A DNA stretch of 64,000 bases from Multifurca ochricompacta (lineage: Eukaryota > Basidiomycota > Agaricomycetes > Russulales > Russulaceae), in contig WTXG01000124.1 of the NCBI GenBank assembly GCA_022496185.1, positions 47,924 to 111,923 of the forward strand, given 5' to 3'. Of this stretch, positions 43,908 through 54,099 are shown piece after piece. The notes under the pieces are model-generated. The model saw nothing but the letters and a program-made list of their open reading frames with translations, was not told the origin of the DNA and made no database searches. Positions within the stretch are counted from its first letter, which is position 1, and each line of letters begins with the position of its first letter. The translations under genes were made by a program, and so were the position numbers.

Positions 43908-45384
43908 TCAGAAGAAGGTAGTATAATTGTTAAAAACCAACAAGTTGGGCGTAGTCCAACTGACTCGCGAAAGTAAGCCCCGGCTCGAGAGCTTAATCAC
44001 CTCCGCTTTCAGGTCCGCAGGGGCGATAAAGTTGGAATGATGGGCCAACTTCGAGGGAGGAACGAAACCCGACGCCCATTGTGCAGTGGTGGGAACGATT
44101 GACGAAGCGAGGGGGTTGAACTTCGTGGACGGAAGGGTGGAAAGGTGATATGCTAGAAGACCAGCAACATGAGGTGATGCCATAGATGTGCCGGAAATGA
44201 TATTCTCCGCAGAATAGATCCAATCCAAGTCGACATGATATCCTGACCGGGGGCAAACACATCAACACAAGGACCATGGTTAGAGAACCAGGCACGCTCG
44301 TCACTAAGCGTGGACGCCGCAACCGTGATCGCCTTCACAGCAGCAGCAGGAGAGTAAGAGCATGCATTGTCGTTTTCGTTACCCGCCGCGACAGCGAAAT
44401 GGAGGCCAGTATCGACTGCACCATTGACTGCTTGATCCAGAGCACGAGATCGTCCACCACCCAATGACATATTCGCCACAGATCCCTTGTGTTTCGTCGT
44501 CCCAGTCGCCTTGACCTCTTCCTCCGCCTCCTCCGCCTTCAGTGCCGCAGATTCCGCAGCGAAAATAACACCCGAGATCACATCAGAATTACTCCCAGTC
44601 CCATCCGATCCAAGCACCTTGACCGCAATAACATTCGCAGACTTCGCCACACCGTATTTGCGCGATGCAATCGTCCCAGCACAGTGAGTACCGTGACCAT
44701 TGACATCTTCATCAAAGTCATTCACAGGGATAGTCCTGCCCCACGACGCACGTCCCTCGAAGTCCTTGTGATGGATGTTGATACCGGTGTCAATGACGTA
44801 TACATCAACACCTTCGCCACCACTAGGTTGGTGCTCGTATTGGGTGAAAGTGTCAAACGTAAGCTTGGGACGGTGACTGATACGTGCAAGACCCTAAAGA
44901 TCAAATTCCAATGAGTCAGATATATGATCCCAAATATGTGAGGGGTTATGGCACTCACCCAAGGTGCAAGCTCCTGGACATCTTGAGTCCTGATTATCTG
45001 GTCGCGCTCAACATAGTCGACTTCAGGCATCCCACGAATCCTCTCGATGACATTCTCGGTGAACTTTCCAGCATAACCCTTGATATGACTGTCGAACACG
45101 TGACGGAGGCCATTATCGCGTTCTAAGAGAGGGTCCTCGGAGTGGGCTGACTGGAGGAAGTTGAGGTGATTGTCCATGGCGACAGGCGACAGACCCTTCT
45201 TGAACATGACGATGTATGAATTGTTGACGAGACCGTAAGGAGCTTCATGAGCTGCTGTGAGAAGGGGGGCAAGGCCAAAAGGAGAGTCTTTGCGTGCATC
45301 ATAGTGATAGCCGGTAGAAAGTGGAGTAGCCCATGTGGAAGCGGCCAAGGAGAGGGAGAGGGAGAGGAGGGAAATGGAGAGCAT
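43908..45384 (-). pseudogene. Secreted subtilisin-like serine protease (S8, proteinase K type) with a frameshift
   Basis: Two exons: 45384-44959 and 44893-43908 with a 65-nt intron. A signal peptide (MLSISLLSLSLSLAASTWA) leads to an I9 propeptide (SYIVMFKKGLSP to VDYVERDQ). The catalytic domain shows Asp in VYVIDTGIN, His in GHGTHCAGT, the oxyanion Asn in AVAAGNENDNA and Ser in ISGTSMASPHVAGL, and ends NLLVFNNY as in proteinase K relatives. The predicted role is extracellular protein breakdown. The frame breaks once, near 44220-44228: WIGS is in one frame and YSAENIISGTSMASPH in the next, so one base is missing between His and Ser regions. As read the product would lack the catalytic serine; an assembly error is possible because all motifs are otherwise perfect. 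Confidence 0.88.
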
Positions 45385-45421
45385 GTTAGGCGGTGTGATT
45401 ATGATGATTGAAGCAGGCCGA

Positions 45422-45428
45422 CTTTATA
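45422..45428 (-). promoter_or_regulatory. TATA box of the subtilase gene
   Basis: Minus strand tataaag about 38 nt upstream of the ATG at 45384. Position fits a core promoter with a very short leader. Confidence 0.45.
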
Positions 45429-46004
45429 TGTGGAGGCCTCAGCATAAGCTGTTCCATTGTCCAAGACGTTCCCGATCTCTTTCTCTGGAGGAGCGAGATT
45501 GAGCAGGAACCAACTGATGAAGTCTGCCCTGGCAGGGCACTCGCGACACTTGTCTGGCAATTGATTCCAATGTCACTTACATTTGCTTAATACATTCAGG
45601 GACGGTGACTTGTTTCGGTGTCAGGTCTTATATTCCGTTTCCTTTCCGTGACAAAGACCGACTTTTTGAGAGACAGCGAATATCATATATAGATAGCATA
45701 AAGACGGGATAACTACAAGATATTTGATCGTAGAAATGTATTTTATTCGCCGTCCGGCGCACTGTTTTTTATTGTGGACCGAAATATATCAGAGATAGTT
45801 CGCGTAGTGCGGTTAAGACGGTCGACGTGCCTTCCCGACGTGCCGGTTCAGGTCGGTGCCTTACGTGTTCCGAAGTGCGCTTGCCTAACACCTCCATACA
45901 TCTCATACACGAACAGCTCTCTTCACAGTGCAGTTGTCGAAGCTGCATAAACCAAGAATGGGAAGCATATCTGCGTGAAGGGGGTGAACCCCTATTGAGT
46001 CGGA
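45429..46004. other. Intergenic region upstream of the subtilase
   Basis: No gene seen. The 14-mer ggaccgaaatatat at 45776-45789 recurs at 46848-46861, flanking the second R1 copy. Confidence 0.4.
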
Positions 46005-46697
46005 GGAGTTCGACCTGTGTTAATCGTTTGACATCGTTTGGCGGGCCAGCCACACATTTTCTTACCTGTCAAACTGTAAGCGAGGTGCGATTAGAACGGG
46101 TTGGTTCTTAAAACTACTGTTGGTCCCTCAACAAAATCAGAACAGTTACATTATACCCCGGCGAAACACTCACTAGGTCACCGGTACCGTTCAGGTTCCC
46201 ACCATGGTCAATCACAAATTCTGTATTCTAGTCATCTTCCACGCTCAAGTCATCGGGAACTGGCAAAATGCCTGCAATGGCGTCGTTTGTATAGCCCTAG
46301 ATGTCCCAGATTCACGGCCCATTACGAGCCCTATGAGTAGTAGGCAGCAGATAACCCAACGCCAAGAGGCAGAGCTGCATGACGCGTCCTTGAATGACCT
46401 CGAACCATCTCTGTAATCCTCACAGAAGAGTGCATTATACGCCAAATTCCAGATAAGGGGTAGAGGGGCCCCAGGTCGATCTAATGCAACCCCACAAAAT
46501 GATGCGAGACTAACCCCTGATTAGCGAGGGTAAAATGAATTATTTCTGCCCTGGCGGCATTAATGAGGTCTAGAAACATTATGTGGCGTGGCGGACTTCC
46601 GTTTTTTGATTAGCCTCTGAAAAATGAATCCTGAGGCTTCTATATCCTAATGTGTTGTTTTGCTAGTGGAAGATCAAAATCGGCTGCTTCGTACTCG
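46005..46697. repeat. Dispersed repeat R1, copy 2
   Basis: Diverged copy of 19831-20552 in the same orientation, sharing cttacctgtcaaactgtaag, ccccggcgaaacac, ggtcaccggtacc, ggttcccaccatggtc and cgccaaattccagat. It sits between direct repeats of 14 bp (45776-45789, 46848-46861), which might mark an insertion of about 1.07 kb. Confidence 0.6.
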
Positions 46698-46861
46698 CAG
46701 CTGCAACGAGGCTCGGATGGTACTGTGTAGTGTGGGGGTGTCTAGGAGTGCCTCTTCCTTCACAATCCCCACATTCTAACTTTCGAGAGCGGCTCAGCCT
46801 TGTGTGGTGCCTGAGTTGTCGGTGCGAAGCGAAGGAGTGCCGGAGCCGGACCGAAATATAT

Positions 46862-47540
46862 GACAAGATCCGGGCCGCCAGTCCCGGTGGTGCTGTTCAT
46901 GTTGCTCTGCTCTGCTCATTTGCTCCAAATGTGCTTCACACACGAACCCACAATGATATCAACAACCCTCTCCGTTCCCGTATCCAAATACAAGCTGTAC
47001 AAGAATTGATCGCCTTGTAAGGGTTTGGTCACAGTCGCGTTCACACGTTTCACGCGTAGTCACAACAATAAGGGCATTCGACTATCATGATAGGAAATGT
47101 AGAGTGAAAGACAGATATGTTATTCTGTCCGAACTCCTATTTCTTCTACTATCCAATAAATATAAACTGAATCAACTCTTTCCCACAGCAAGTTGACGGA
47201 TTCACAGACAAGGAGAACTGATCGTTCCAGTGTGATACTTAATCAGGGCTCGATCGCAGTCCACTGATAGCGCAGAAAAGGGCAACACTGTGACACGAAC
47301 TTATCCGAAGGAGTGAGTTATGGGAACAGCTAGTATGTTTCGATCACCCTCTTCCTCATGTCGCGCGTTCTTGACGAGGGCCAGGCAACACATTATGAAT
47401 GTCCGGCTGGCGGAGCGATCTTATTTTTCCCGGCATCAAAACCACTTCCTCTGTTCACTCACTTGACCTATGTCGGATCGGTCCCCCACGCCTTTGATCC
47501 CATCATCGCTATCTGGGACTCTTGCGCTTTTGGCGATTCC
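46862..47540. other. Intergenic region, nothing recognised
   Basis: Short frames only (47358-47702 plus strand overlaps the end of the kinase pseudogene). No RNA gene or conserved motif seen. Confidence 0.35.
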
Positions 47541-48512
47541 CTTCTTGCCGATAAGTTCAGACGAAGCTCGTCCTTGCACAAGCTACCATCACCGTCCACA
47601 TCCCGTTTGGTGGAAAGGTGTCTGTCCAAGATTGACAACATCCAGTCCAGAGAAAGAAGCTTCTCGCGAGGAATTTTGACCTGGGGTCTTGCTCTCGTTT
47701 AGACTGGAGACTTTTCGATTTCATGAGTTCGAATACACCCAAGTGCGGGACGACATTAACGCATAAATTATAGAAAAGAGAGCGCAACTCCTTAACTAAC
47801 TCGCTGCAAGGAAGTCTAGACAAGAATCGGATAGATCGAAGGATGTGGGGGCTATGAAGGATTCAAAAACTTCTGCTACTACCCCTGACAATGCCGTCGC
47901 TACCCAGGTCTGAGTGCATGTCGAACGCCCCTTGGATACCCTTCAACATATCAAACTTCCCAGAGCTGCTATGTTTCACAATCGGCACCCAAAAGGACGA
48001 CCGAAGATTGTCTGGAATTTCATGTTGCGTAAATGAAGATTCCAGTAAACGCGATATTGATATAAACTGCCATGCTCCCTAGATGCAGTTTTGATTGGCT
48101 TCTTATTTTTACATGAATGTTGTCTCAGCTTTGCCCCGACGTCTTTCAACAGGTCCTGGTTGACCAAACATTCCCGACCCCTCCTTACTGATGAAGGTGC
48201 CTCCTGCGCTGATGGTCCCCTTGTAAGATTTGAGCTCTGATATGCCTCTGAGTGAGCTGTAGCCATCCTTCAGTATGCATAACACATACCAAATCACCTT
48301 GCACAACGGCCGTATCAAGTTGAATATATTTAGAGGGTGCCCAAGCGCCTCCAACATGAGCTGGTGGTGAACATTTGGACCTACAGAAGGTCAATCAGAA
48401 CACCATTTTGGCCCTGTCTTCTGTAGAAGACAATATTGGCATGTTCAGGTGACAAGGGAACATCTTCAGGCTTTAGGCACCTGCGCGTCGCGTCGTACAA
48501 TAAGTGAACGTT

Positions 48513-49254
48513 GCACATTGTGACGCATCATGTGATGTACATACAAAGACAAACGATATGTAACGCGCCTCACTTCTCCTGAGCCTGCCTCATAGCTATC
48601 TGCATTGGAGTCGTGTATTTCAGTTTTGGGTGTTTGACAGCAGGAAACCATTTTTTTAGTATGTAGAATAAAATATGCAAGTTGTATTAAGTGTTGGAAT
48701 AGCAGCCTCAGCACAGATAGATAATTTGAGGTTATCTTGGATATTGCTCAACCTCTTCTGGGATATCAATAGGACAATATGGGACATGATCTTTACAGTG
48801 TGTTAATTTAATGAAGATGACATCAGATTGACAATAGCATCTGCCTGCTCTCTCCTAACAGCATAACCCACTAAATCCTTGATATTCACATTTGCTTCAA
48901 CCTTGATCACATCTTTCTGCCTTCCCAGGAAAGTCAAAATTTCATTTAGTAGCAAAACAGATAAGCTTTCATCTGACGCGTCCTGATCCCCATTAGTTTC
49001 AGGGTTCTGAACCTTCTCCAACTTCTTCTTGGCCTGTCTATTGCCTTTTGTCTTTATTGTGCAGAGAAAACATGTTGCAGTATATGTTGAAGTATTTGCC
49101 TTCAGTGGAATTTTTTCGAGACCGAGGGACTTGCATTTTGAGCACTTTTTTGACCCTGCCATCTCCAGATAGCTATGACGAGGCTCAGGAGAAGTAAGGC
49201 ACGTTACATACTGTTTGTCTTTGTGTGTACATCACGTGATGGTTCACAATGTGC
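48513..49254. mobile_element. TIR element with a 119-codon ORF, inside the kinase pseudogene
   Basis: 742 bp bounded by gcacattgtg / cacaatgtgc. The inverted repeats are about 85 bp (48513-48599 and 49168-49254), mostly matching: tgatgtaca, acaaagacaaac, atgtaacg, acttctcctgagcct are shared. A clear target duplication was not found; gtgaacgttgcac on the left and gtgaattgcac on the right are similar. Superfamily unknown. Confidence 0.65.
48803..49162 (-). CDS. 119-aa protein of the TIR element, CxxC N-terminus, unrecognised
   Basis: Intact frame from ATG 49162 to the stop at 48803. MAGSKKCSKCKSLGL opens with a CxxC pair and TATCFLCTIK has a second CxxC, so a small zinc-binding fold is possible. 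A lysine-rich stretch (GNRQAKKKLEKVQ) and an acidic middle (GDQDASDESL) follow, with a predicted helical C-terminus. It fills most of the element, and no catalytic triad is visible, so it may be a DNA-binding accessory or the first exon of a lost transposase. Confidence 0.5.
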   Translation of the reverse strand: MAGSKKCSKCKSLGLEKIPLKANTSTYTATCFLCTIKTKGNRQAKKKLEKVQNPETNGDQDASDESLSVLLLNEILTFLGRQKDVIKVEANVNIKDLVGYAVRREQADAIVNLMSSSLN

Positions 49255-49700
49255 TGGGTGAATTGCACAGAATTCCAGGTGGTACCTATGTGCCAGAAAT
49301 CCTTCGGGTACACCAGTTTTGTACTTGCGACGTCGTACGCAATATATCCGGATGTGGAATGACCGAATAGCACCTCAGTAAGCCATATTGTACTGGGCTG
49401 TAACATCTGAGATCCCCAGGAACCTGTGAGGATAGGTTTTATTTCTTCTTGATTCTCTTCCCAAATCCTGATACATCTTAGGCTTAGAAGGTACAACCCT
49501 CTGCTACTACTACTACAGGGGTGGTTCTGATAAATGTCATAACCGCGATCAACGTCTGGTAGGGAAATTGAACCTCCAGAAGAGGGTGTCCGAGCTGAAC
49601 AGCCTCAGTTGAAATGGCATTGTATATATTACTCCACTGCGAAGGTGATCAGCACCGGCCAATAAAGGACAAACAGAAATAAGAAAGGAACGTTGAAAAT

Positions 49701-51489
49701 TGGGAACGATGAAGTGCGGAGGCGGAAGTAATCGTAAGCGGCTTTTCCAACTCTCCTTCTTTCTGCACCTACCCTATCTCCGAGAGAGAGAGAGAGGGAA
49801 CAATGAGCTTGTTAACCATCCACAACCCGCCGCGATTTCTTGAATCTATCTATCTATGGCTTTCCCCACCTTACTGTACTGCGTTACATGAACGTGGAAG
49901 CGTTCATGTATCATATGGTAGAGGAAGTGGGGGAGGGGGGGAACTTGCCAATTCGTTCTCATCCCACGTGCGAGACAGATGAGTAGCCTTGAATTTTTTT
50001 TATATTTAATTTTCATTTATTGAGTCCCTCTGGGAATGAATTCTGCTAAGAATGGGGTGTTTTTTTTTTTTCCAAGAAATTTATATTTAAACTGACATTT
50101 TAATTCGACATAAATAAATTCACAAGGGTCGAAAGTTATGTCTTTTATAGTGTTTTCAGATGCTTGGGGTTCAAAGTGCAGTGCAGTGGGCTTGACTTGC
50201 TAATCGTTCGGTTTCGGATATAGTATAGCGAATCATGAGTAGAGGACTGGAGAGACCACTTGAACGAAAATGTGGCGGGAATCAATCAAGATGTTCCTGT
50301 ACGCTTCAACCAGACGGCCTTATCCCCACCTTCCTCCCTTCTATAATTTATGAACCTCTTCTATGTCTTTTGTGGTGGTCGTAAACCAAACATTAATATA
50401 TGGTACGCCAAATCTTTTCGCTATCAGTCGATGCGATGCAAGTTTGTTATTTGCATTTTTATATTAATTTCATCAGGGGAAGTATCATGGGTTGAAACGA
50501 TCTCCAGACGAACTACAACAAGGTGGTCGTACTAGAGGGAATGATGAATTCATCCAACCGGGTAATACCCCCCAATCTGACCTCGATTAGTGCAACACGA
50601 GTAAGTTGCGTGGCGGTGACAAGTCTGTAGAATGGACGAGCCGATCTCAGTAAGTAAATCGGTGCATGCAAAGGAGGTACTCAGAGGAAAATTAAAATGA
50701 ATCAGGAGAAACCATAGGGAACCAGATTATTTTATGTCTTGTAATATCGCCAAAGTATCACCACTAGTGCTGATGATTACTTTCAAACGTACATATATAT
50801 ATGCACAACCAATAACTGTTTTTATTATTATTATTGCCGGCCTCAGGAGAGATCCGAGAGGGGTGCGAAGTGGGAAAATCAAAGCGGTCGACTCTTCTCA
50901 TAAAGGGGGGGGTGAACTTGACGAAGCGAAGATACAATCAATACACGTCAAAAGACTTCTGTAGAACTCGCTCGCCAAATGTAGTGTTATTCGTAATTTC
51001 TCGAGTGAGGTGAAATATATCTCTCGCAAAAGGAGGAATTACTGGGGGGGGGAGGGGTGATGAAGATTGCGAGTTTACAATTGGAGAGGAGGGATTGGTG
51101 ACAAAAGTCCCACCTCCCTCAATGGGTGGTGATGGCTTCGCCACTTTTTTTCTCTTCTGCTTCTGGTTGCGCGAGAATGAGGGGGAGAGGTGGGGGTGAG
51201 GGGTTGATGTTCATCGAAATCGTTCGTTGGGGAAAGAAAATTAAATTTGACTGAGCTGTTGTCGCTCCGCTCACAGCGGCCCTCTATCGCTTGAAAGGGC
51301 TCATGGCAGGACACATTGACCAAATAAGCGTCGCTAACCAAAATTTAAAAAAAAAAATACGCATACAAAAAAACATTTGATTGAAAAAGAATGAATATAT
51401 CGCTATGAGGGGGGGGGGTCACTGTATAAATAAGATAGAATTTTCTTTTCCATTGTCATTGTCTCATTGTCCCATTGCTCATTGTTAAG
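49701..51489. other. Intergenic, AT-rich, nothing recognised
   Basis: Has homopolymer runs (50062-50072 T, 51409-51418 G) and a gagagagagagag run near 49782-49798. No open frame with protein-like features. Confidence 0.4.
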
Positions 51490-52495
51490 ATGTCTCTTAA
51501 AATCCAAACCCTGCACCCGCATTCACTGTCACTGCTCTCGTAGATGGCACATTCAAGGACGTGTCATTGTCAGACTACCTCGGTCAATGGTACGTTCCTC
51601 GCGACTTCCCTTTTATGAATTTATTTTCTCACGCCGCTTGGCGATAGGGTGCTTCTCATGTTTTACCCTCTGTAAGTGCCGTCATTCGTCATTCGAACCT
51701 TCGAACCTTTGTTTGGACCTTTTTTATTTATTTATTTATTTATCAAATTTCCCATTTCAATAGCGACTTTACCTTTGTCTGCCCAACTGAGATTTTAGCC
51801 TTCAATGATGCCATCCCCGAATTTGCCCGTCTCAACACCACAGTCCTCGGTACGTTCATTCAAACCACTACTTTCAACCGATGGCATGATGAATAATATC
51901 AAATTTTTATACGCGACAGCCATCTCCACGGACTCTGAGTACTCCCACCATGCCTGGGCACAGCAACCTCGTTCCGCTGGTGGTCTCGGCCCCAACTTGC
52001 GCATTCCACTGCTCGCTGATCGAAACATGCACGTGGCACGCGATTACGGGTGTCTGATCGACGATAAGGGCATCACGTTCCGCGGGAGCTACTTGATCGA
52101 CCCCGAGGGCATTCTCAGGTGCGTACATGCGCCTTCTTTCAAAGACTTTTTCTTAAACTAACGGGTTTTCTCTCTGCGTTTCAACAGGCAGATAACGGTC
52201 AATGACTTGCCAGTCGGACGATCGGTAGATGAGGCTCTTCGAATTGTCCAAGCATTCCAGTTCACCGTGAGTTTTCGCTACCAAATCTCCAACAATCCCG
52301 GAATGGCACTAAAGTGGCTTTTTTTTTCCTTAAAAAAAGGATAAGCATGGCGAAGTGTGCCCCGCGAACTGGAAGGAAGGTGCGAGGACCATCCGAGCTG
52401 ACCCAGTTGCCAAACTCGAGTACTTTGGCGCTGTCGCCGATAGTGCACGCCAGAATGGCAAGTTGAATGGGGCCAAGATTGGTCGCGCTGTCTGA
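51490..52495 (+). pseudogene. 2-Cys peroxiredoxin copy 1, with a 1-nt deletion in exon 1
   Basis: Six exons by comparison with the copy at 52915: 51490-51589, 51648-51671, 51764-51849, 51920-52118, 52188-52266, 52340-52495. Exons 2-6 have exactly the lengths of copy 2 (24, 86, 199, 79, 156); exon 1 is 100 instead of 101 nt. The missing base lies near 51507-51511 and puts a stop at 51532. Downstream of it all motifs are intact: FTFVCPTE (peroxidatic Cys), [15 protein letters not shown] (resolving Cys) and LEYF. Either a very young pseudogene or a sequence error in an otherwise sound gene. The N-terminal coding differs from copy 2 ([14 protein letters not shown]) and the C-terminus ends in a different tail. 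Confidence 0.85.
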
Positions 52496-52914
52496 GACGG
52501 GGATGACGGAGGATGAAGATTGTCCCACGGATGTTAGATTTGATTGGAGAAGTTGGAAGGGTTTTAGACGGGCTGTTGATCTAGAGAGATTTAATTATAC
52601 CTGTAGGCTCATGAGGACTACACATCAAAGTACTCTGCTATATCCTTCCGTTTCATTCACTCATTCAGGTAGAGGGAGAGACCTGAAAAGGATATGGGAT
52701 TACCCTTTAAGGAAGAGTTGAACCAAATAGGCACAAACCCAGAGAAACGCTTGAAATTTAATTTAATTTTTAAAAAGGCGTTGCCACAGCGGCGTTAAGT
52801 GGCCGTCGCGCATCTATCGTTTAAATTACATAAATTAAAGTAAATAAATGCGCTCGCGCGTTCATCTCTCTCCCTTTCCCCTTTCAACTTCCCCTTTGTC
52901 TTTGCCTTTGCACG
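52496..52914. other. Spacer between the peroxiredoxin copies
   Basis: About 420 bases with the terminator of copy 1 and promoter of copy 2. A pyrimidine-rich stretch (52865-52910) precedes the ATG. No gene seen. Confidence 0.5.
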
Positions 52915-53924
52915 ATGTCTCCTACCATCCAGTCCCCTGCACCCGCGTTCACCGTCACTGCTCTCGTAGATAACGCGTTCACAGATGTTTCTTTGTCAGA
53001 TTACCTTGGTCAATGGTACGTACGCACCTTTACCTCTTTTTTTGAGTGTCTGACGCGTCGACACGTCAATTATAGGGTGATTCTTATGTTTTACCCTTTG
53101 TAAGTCACATTCCTCATTCAAATTTCCCCTTTCTCAACAAAAGAGGGCGTCTTATTATCATTTATTTATTATTATTGTTAGGGACTTTACATTTGTCTGT
53201 CCAACTGAGATCTTAGCCTTCAACGACGCCCTCCCTGAGTTTGCCCGTCTCAACACTAGAGTGCTTGGTACGTTCTTCATACCGCCAACGCTACGCAACT
53301 TCTGATGCGCATTCCGTTTTTGTATTTACGTATATGCCGTAGCTATTTCCACGGACTCGGAATACTCGCATTATGCTTGGTCACAGCAAGCCCGCTCCGC
53401 TGGCGGTCTCGGTCCCAACTTGCGCATCCCATTGCTCGCTGATCGAAACATGCGTGTGGCACGCGATTACGGGTGTCTGATTGAGGATAAAGGTATCACT
53501 TTCCGCGGGAGCTACTTGATCGACCCCGAAGGCGTTCTCAGGTGCGTGCACGCGCCTTCCTCAGTCTTTAACTGACGGAGGTTGATCGTTTTCTCTTTGC
53601 GTTCATTAGGCAAATAACAATCAATGACTTGCCAGTCGGACGGTCTGTAGATGAAGCTTTACGCCTTATCCAAGCGTTCCAGTTCACCGTGAGTATTTTT
53701 TTTAAAAATTCCTTCCGCACTTATCCCCAGGATTGTACTGATCGCGATTTGGTGTGCCTTTTGAAAAGGACAAATATGGCGAGGTTTGCCCCGCGAATTG
53801 GAAGGAAGGCGCGAAGACCATCCGGGCCGACCCGACCGCGAAACTGGAATATTTTACCGCTTTGAGTGATGGCGCACACGAGAATGGAAAGGTGAACGGG
53901 ACCAAGCGCGCTCGAGTTGATTGA
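52915..53924 (+). CDS. TSA1: Typical 2-Cys peroxiredoxin (thioredoxin peroxidase), copy 2
   Basis: Exons 52915-53015, 53076-53099, 53182-53267, 53343-53541, 53610-53688, 53769-53924; 645 nt, 214 aa. It reduces hydrogen peroxide and organic peroxides with electrons from thioredoxin. The peroxidatic Cys is in FTFVCPTE with the Thr and the downstream Arg ([13 protein letters not shown]) of the active site; the resolving Cys is in GEVCPANW. Both GGLG and the C-terminal YF motif of the hyperoxidation-sensitive eukaryotic class are present, though YF is followed by about 20 extra residues, more than in yeast Tsa1. No signal peptide, so cytosolic is likely. Tandem with a near-copy; converges with MAD1 (175 bp between stops). 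Confidence 0.92.
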
Positions 53925-54099
53925 GGCGAGCATATTGGTGTTGGTATAGACAAAGATAGAGAGAGAAAGAAATTAAACTTCTGCCTCGGATTACTATACC
54001 AAAGTTACCCACATAATAAATAATAATGCTTGGTGTCATATACAAAAAAAAGACATTGAGACGGGTAAAATAAATACATGACTTTTTTGGACGCGGACG

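Larger units (their letters stand above)
47557..49700 (-). pseudogene. Decayed FunK1 kinase, split by a TIR element
   Basis: Reading the minus strand from about 49700, pieces in several frames match the intact kinase in order: GVIY and FWRFNF region (49660-49560), FGHSTSGYIAYDVASTKLVYPKDFWH (near 49330), [TIR element], PEDVPLSPEHANIVF (near 48460), LEALGHP (48350), a degraded catalytic loop where HRD-GNI is replaced by GTISAGGTFI (near 48200), and LVKELRSLFYN (near 47790). Many stops and frame changes show it is not functional. It is a diverged paralogue and not a recent copy. Confidence 0.75.

Noticed and set aside
48504..49262. Clear target duplication around the TIR element
   Set aside because: gtgaacgttgcac and gtgaattgcac are similar but not identical and overlap the element ends, so no superfamily was assigned.
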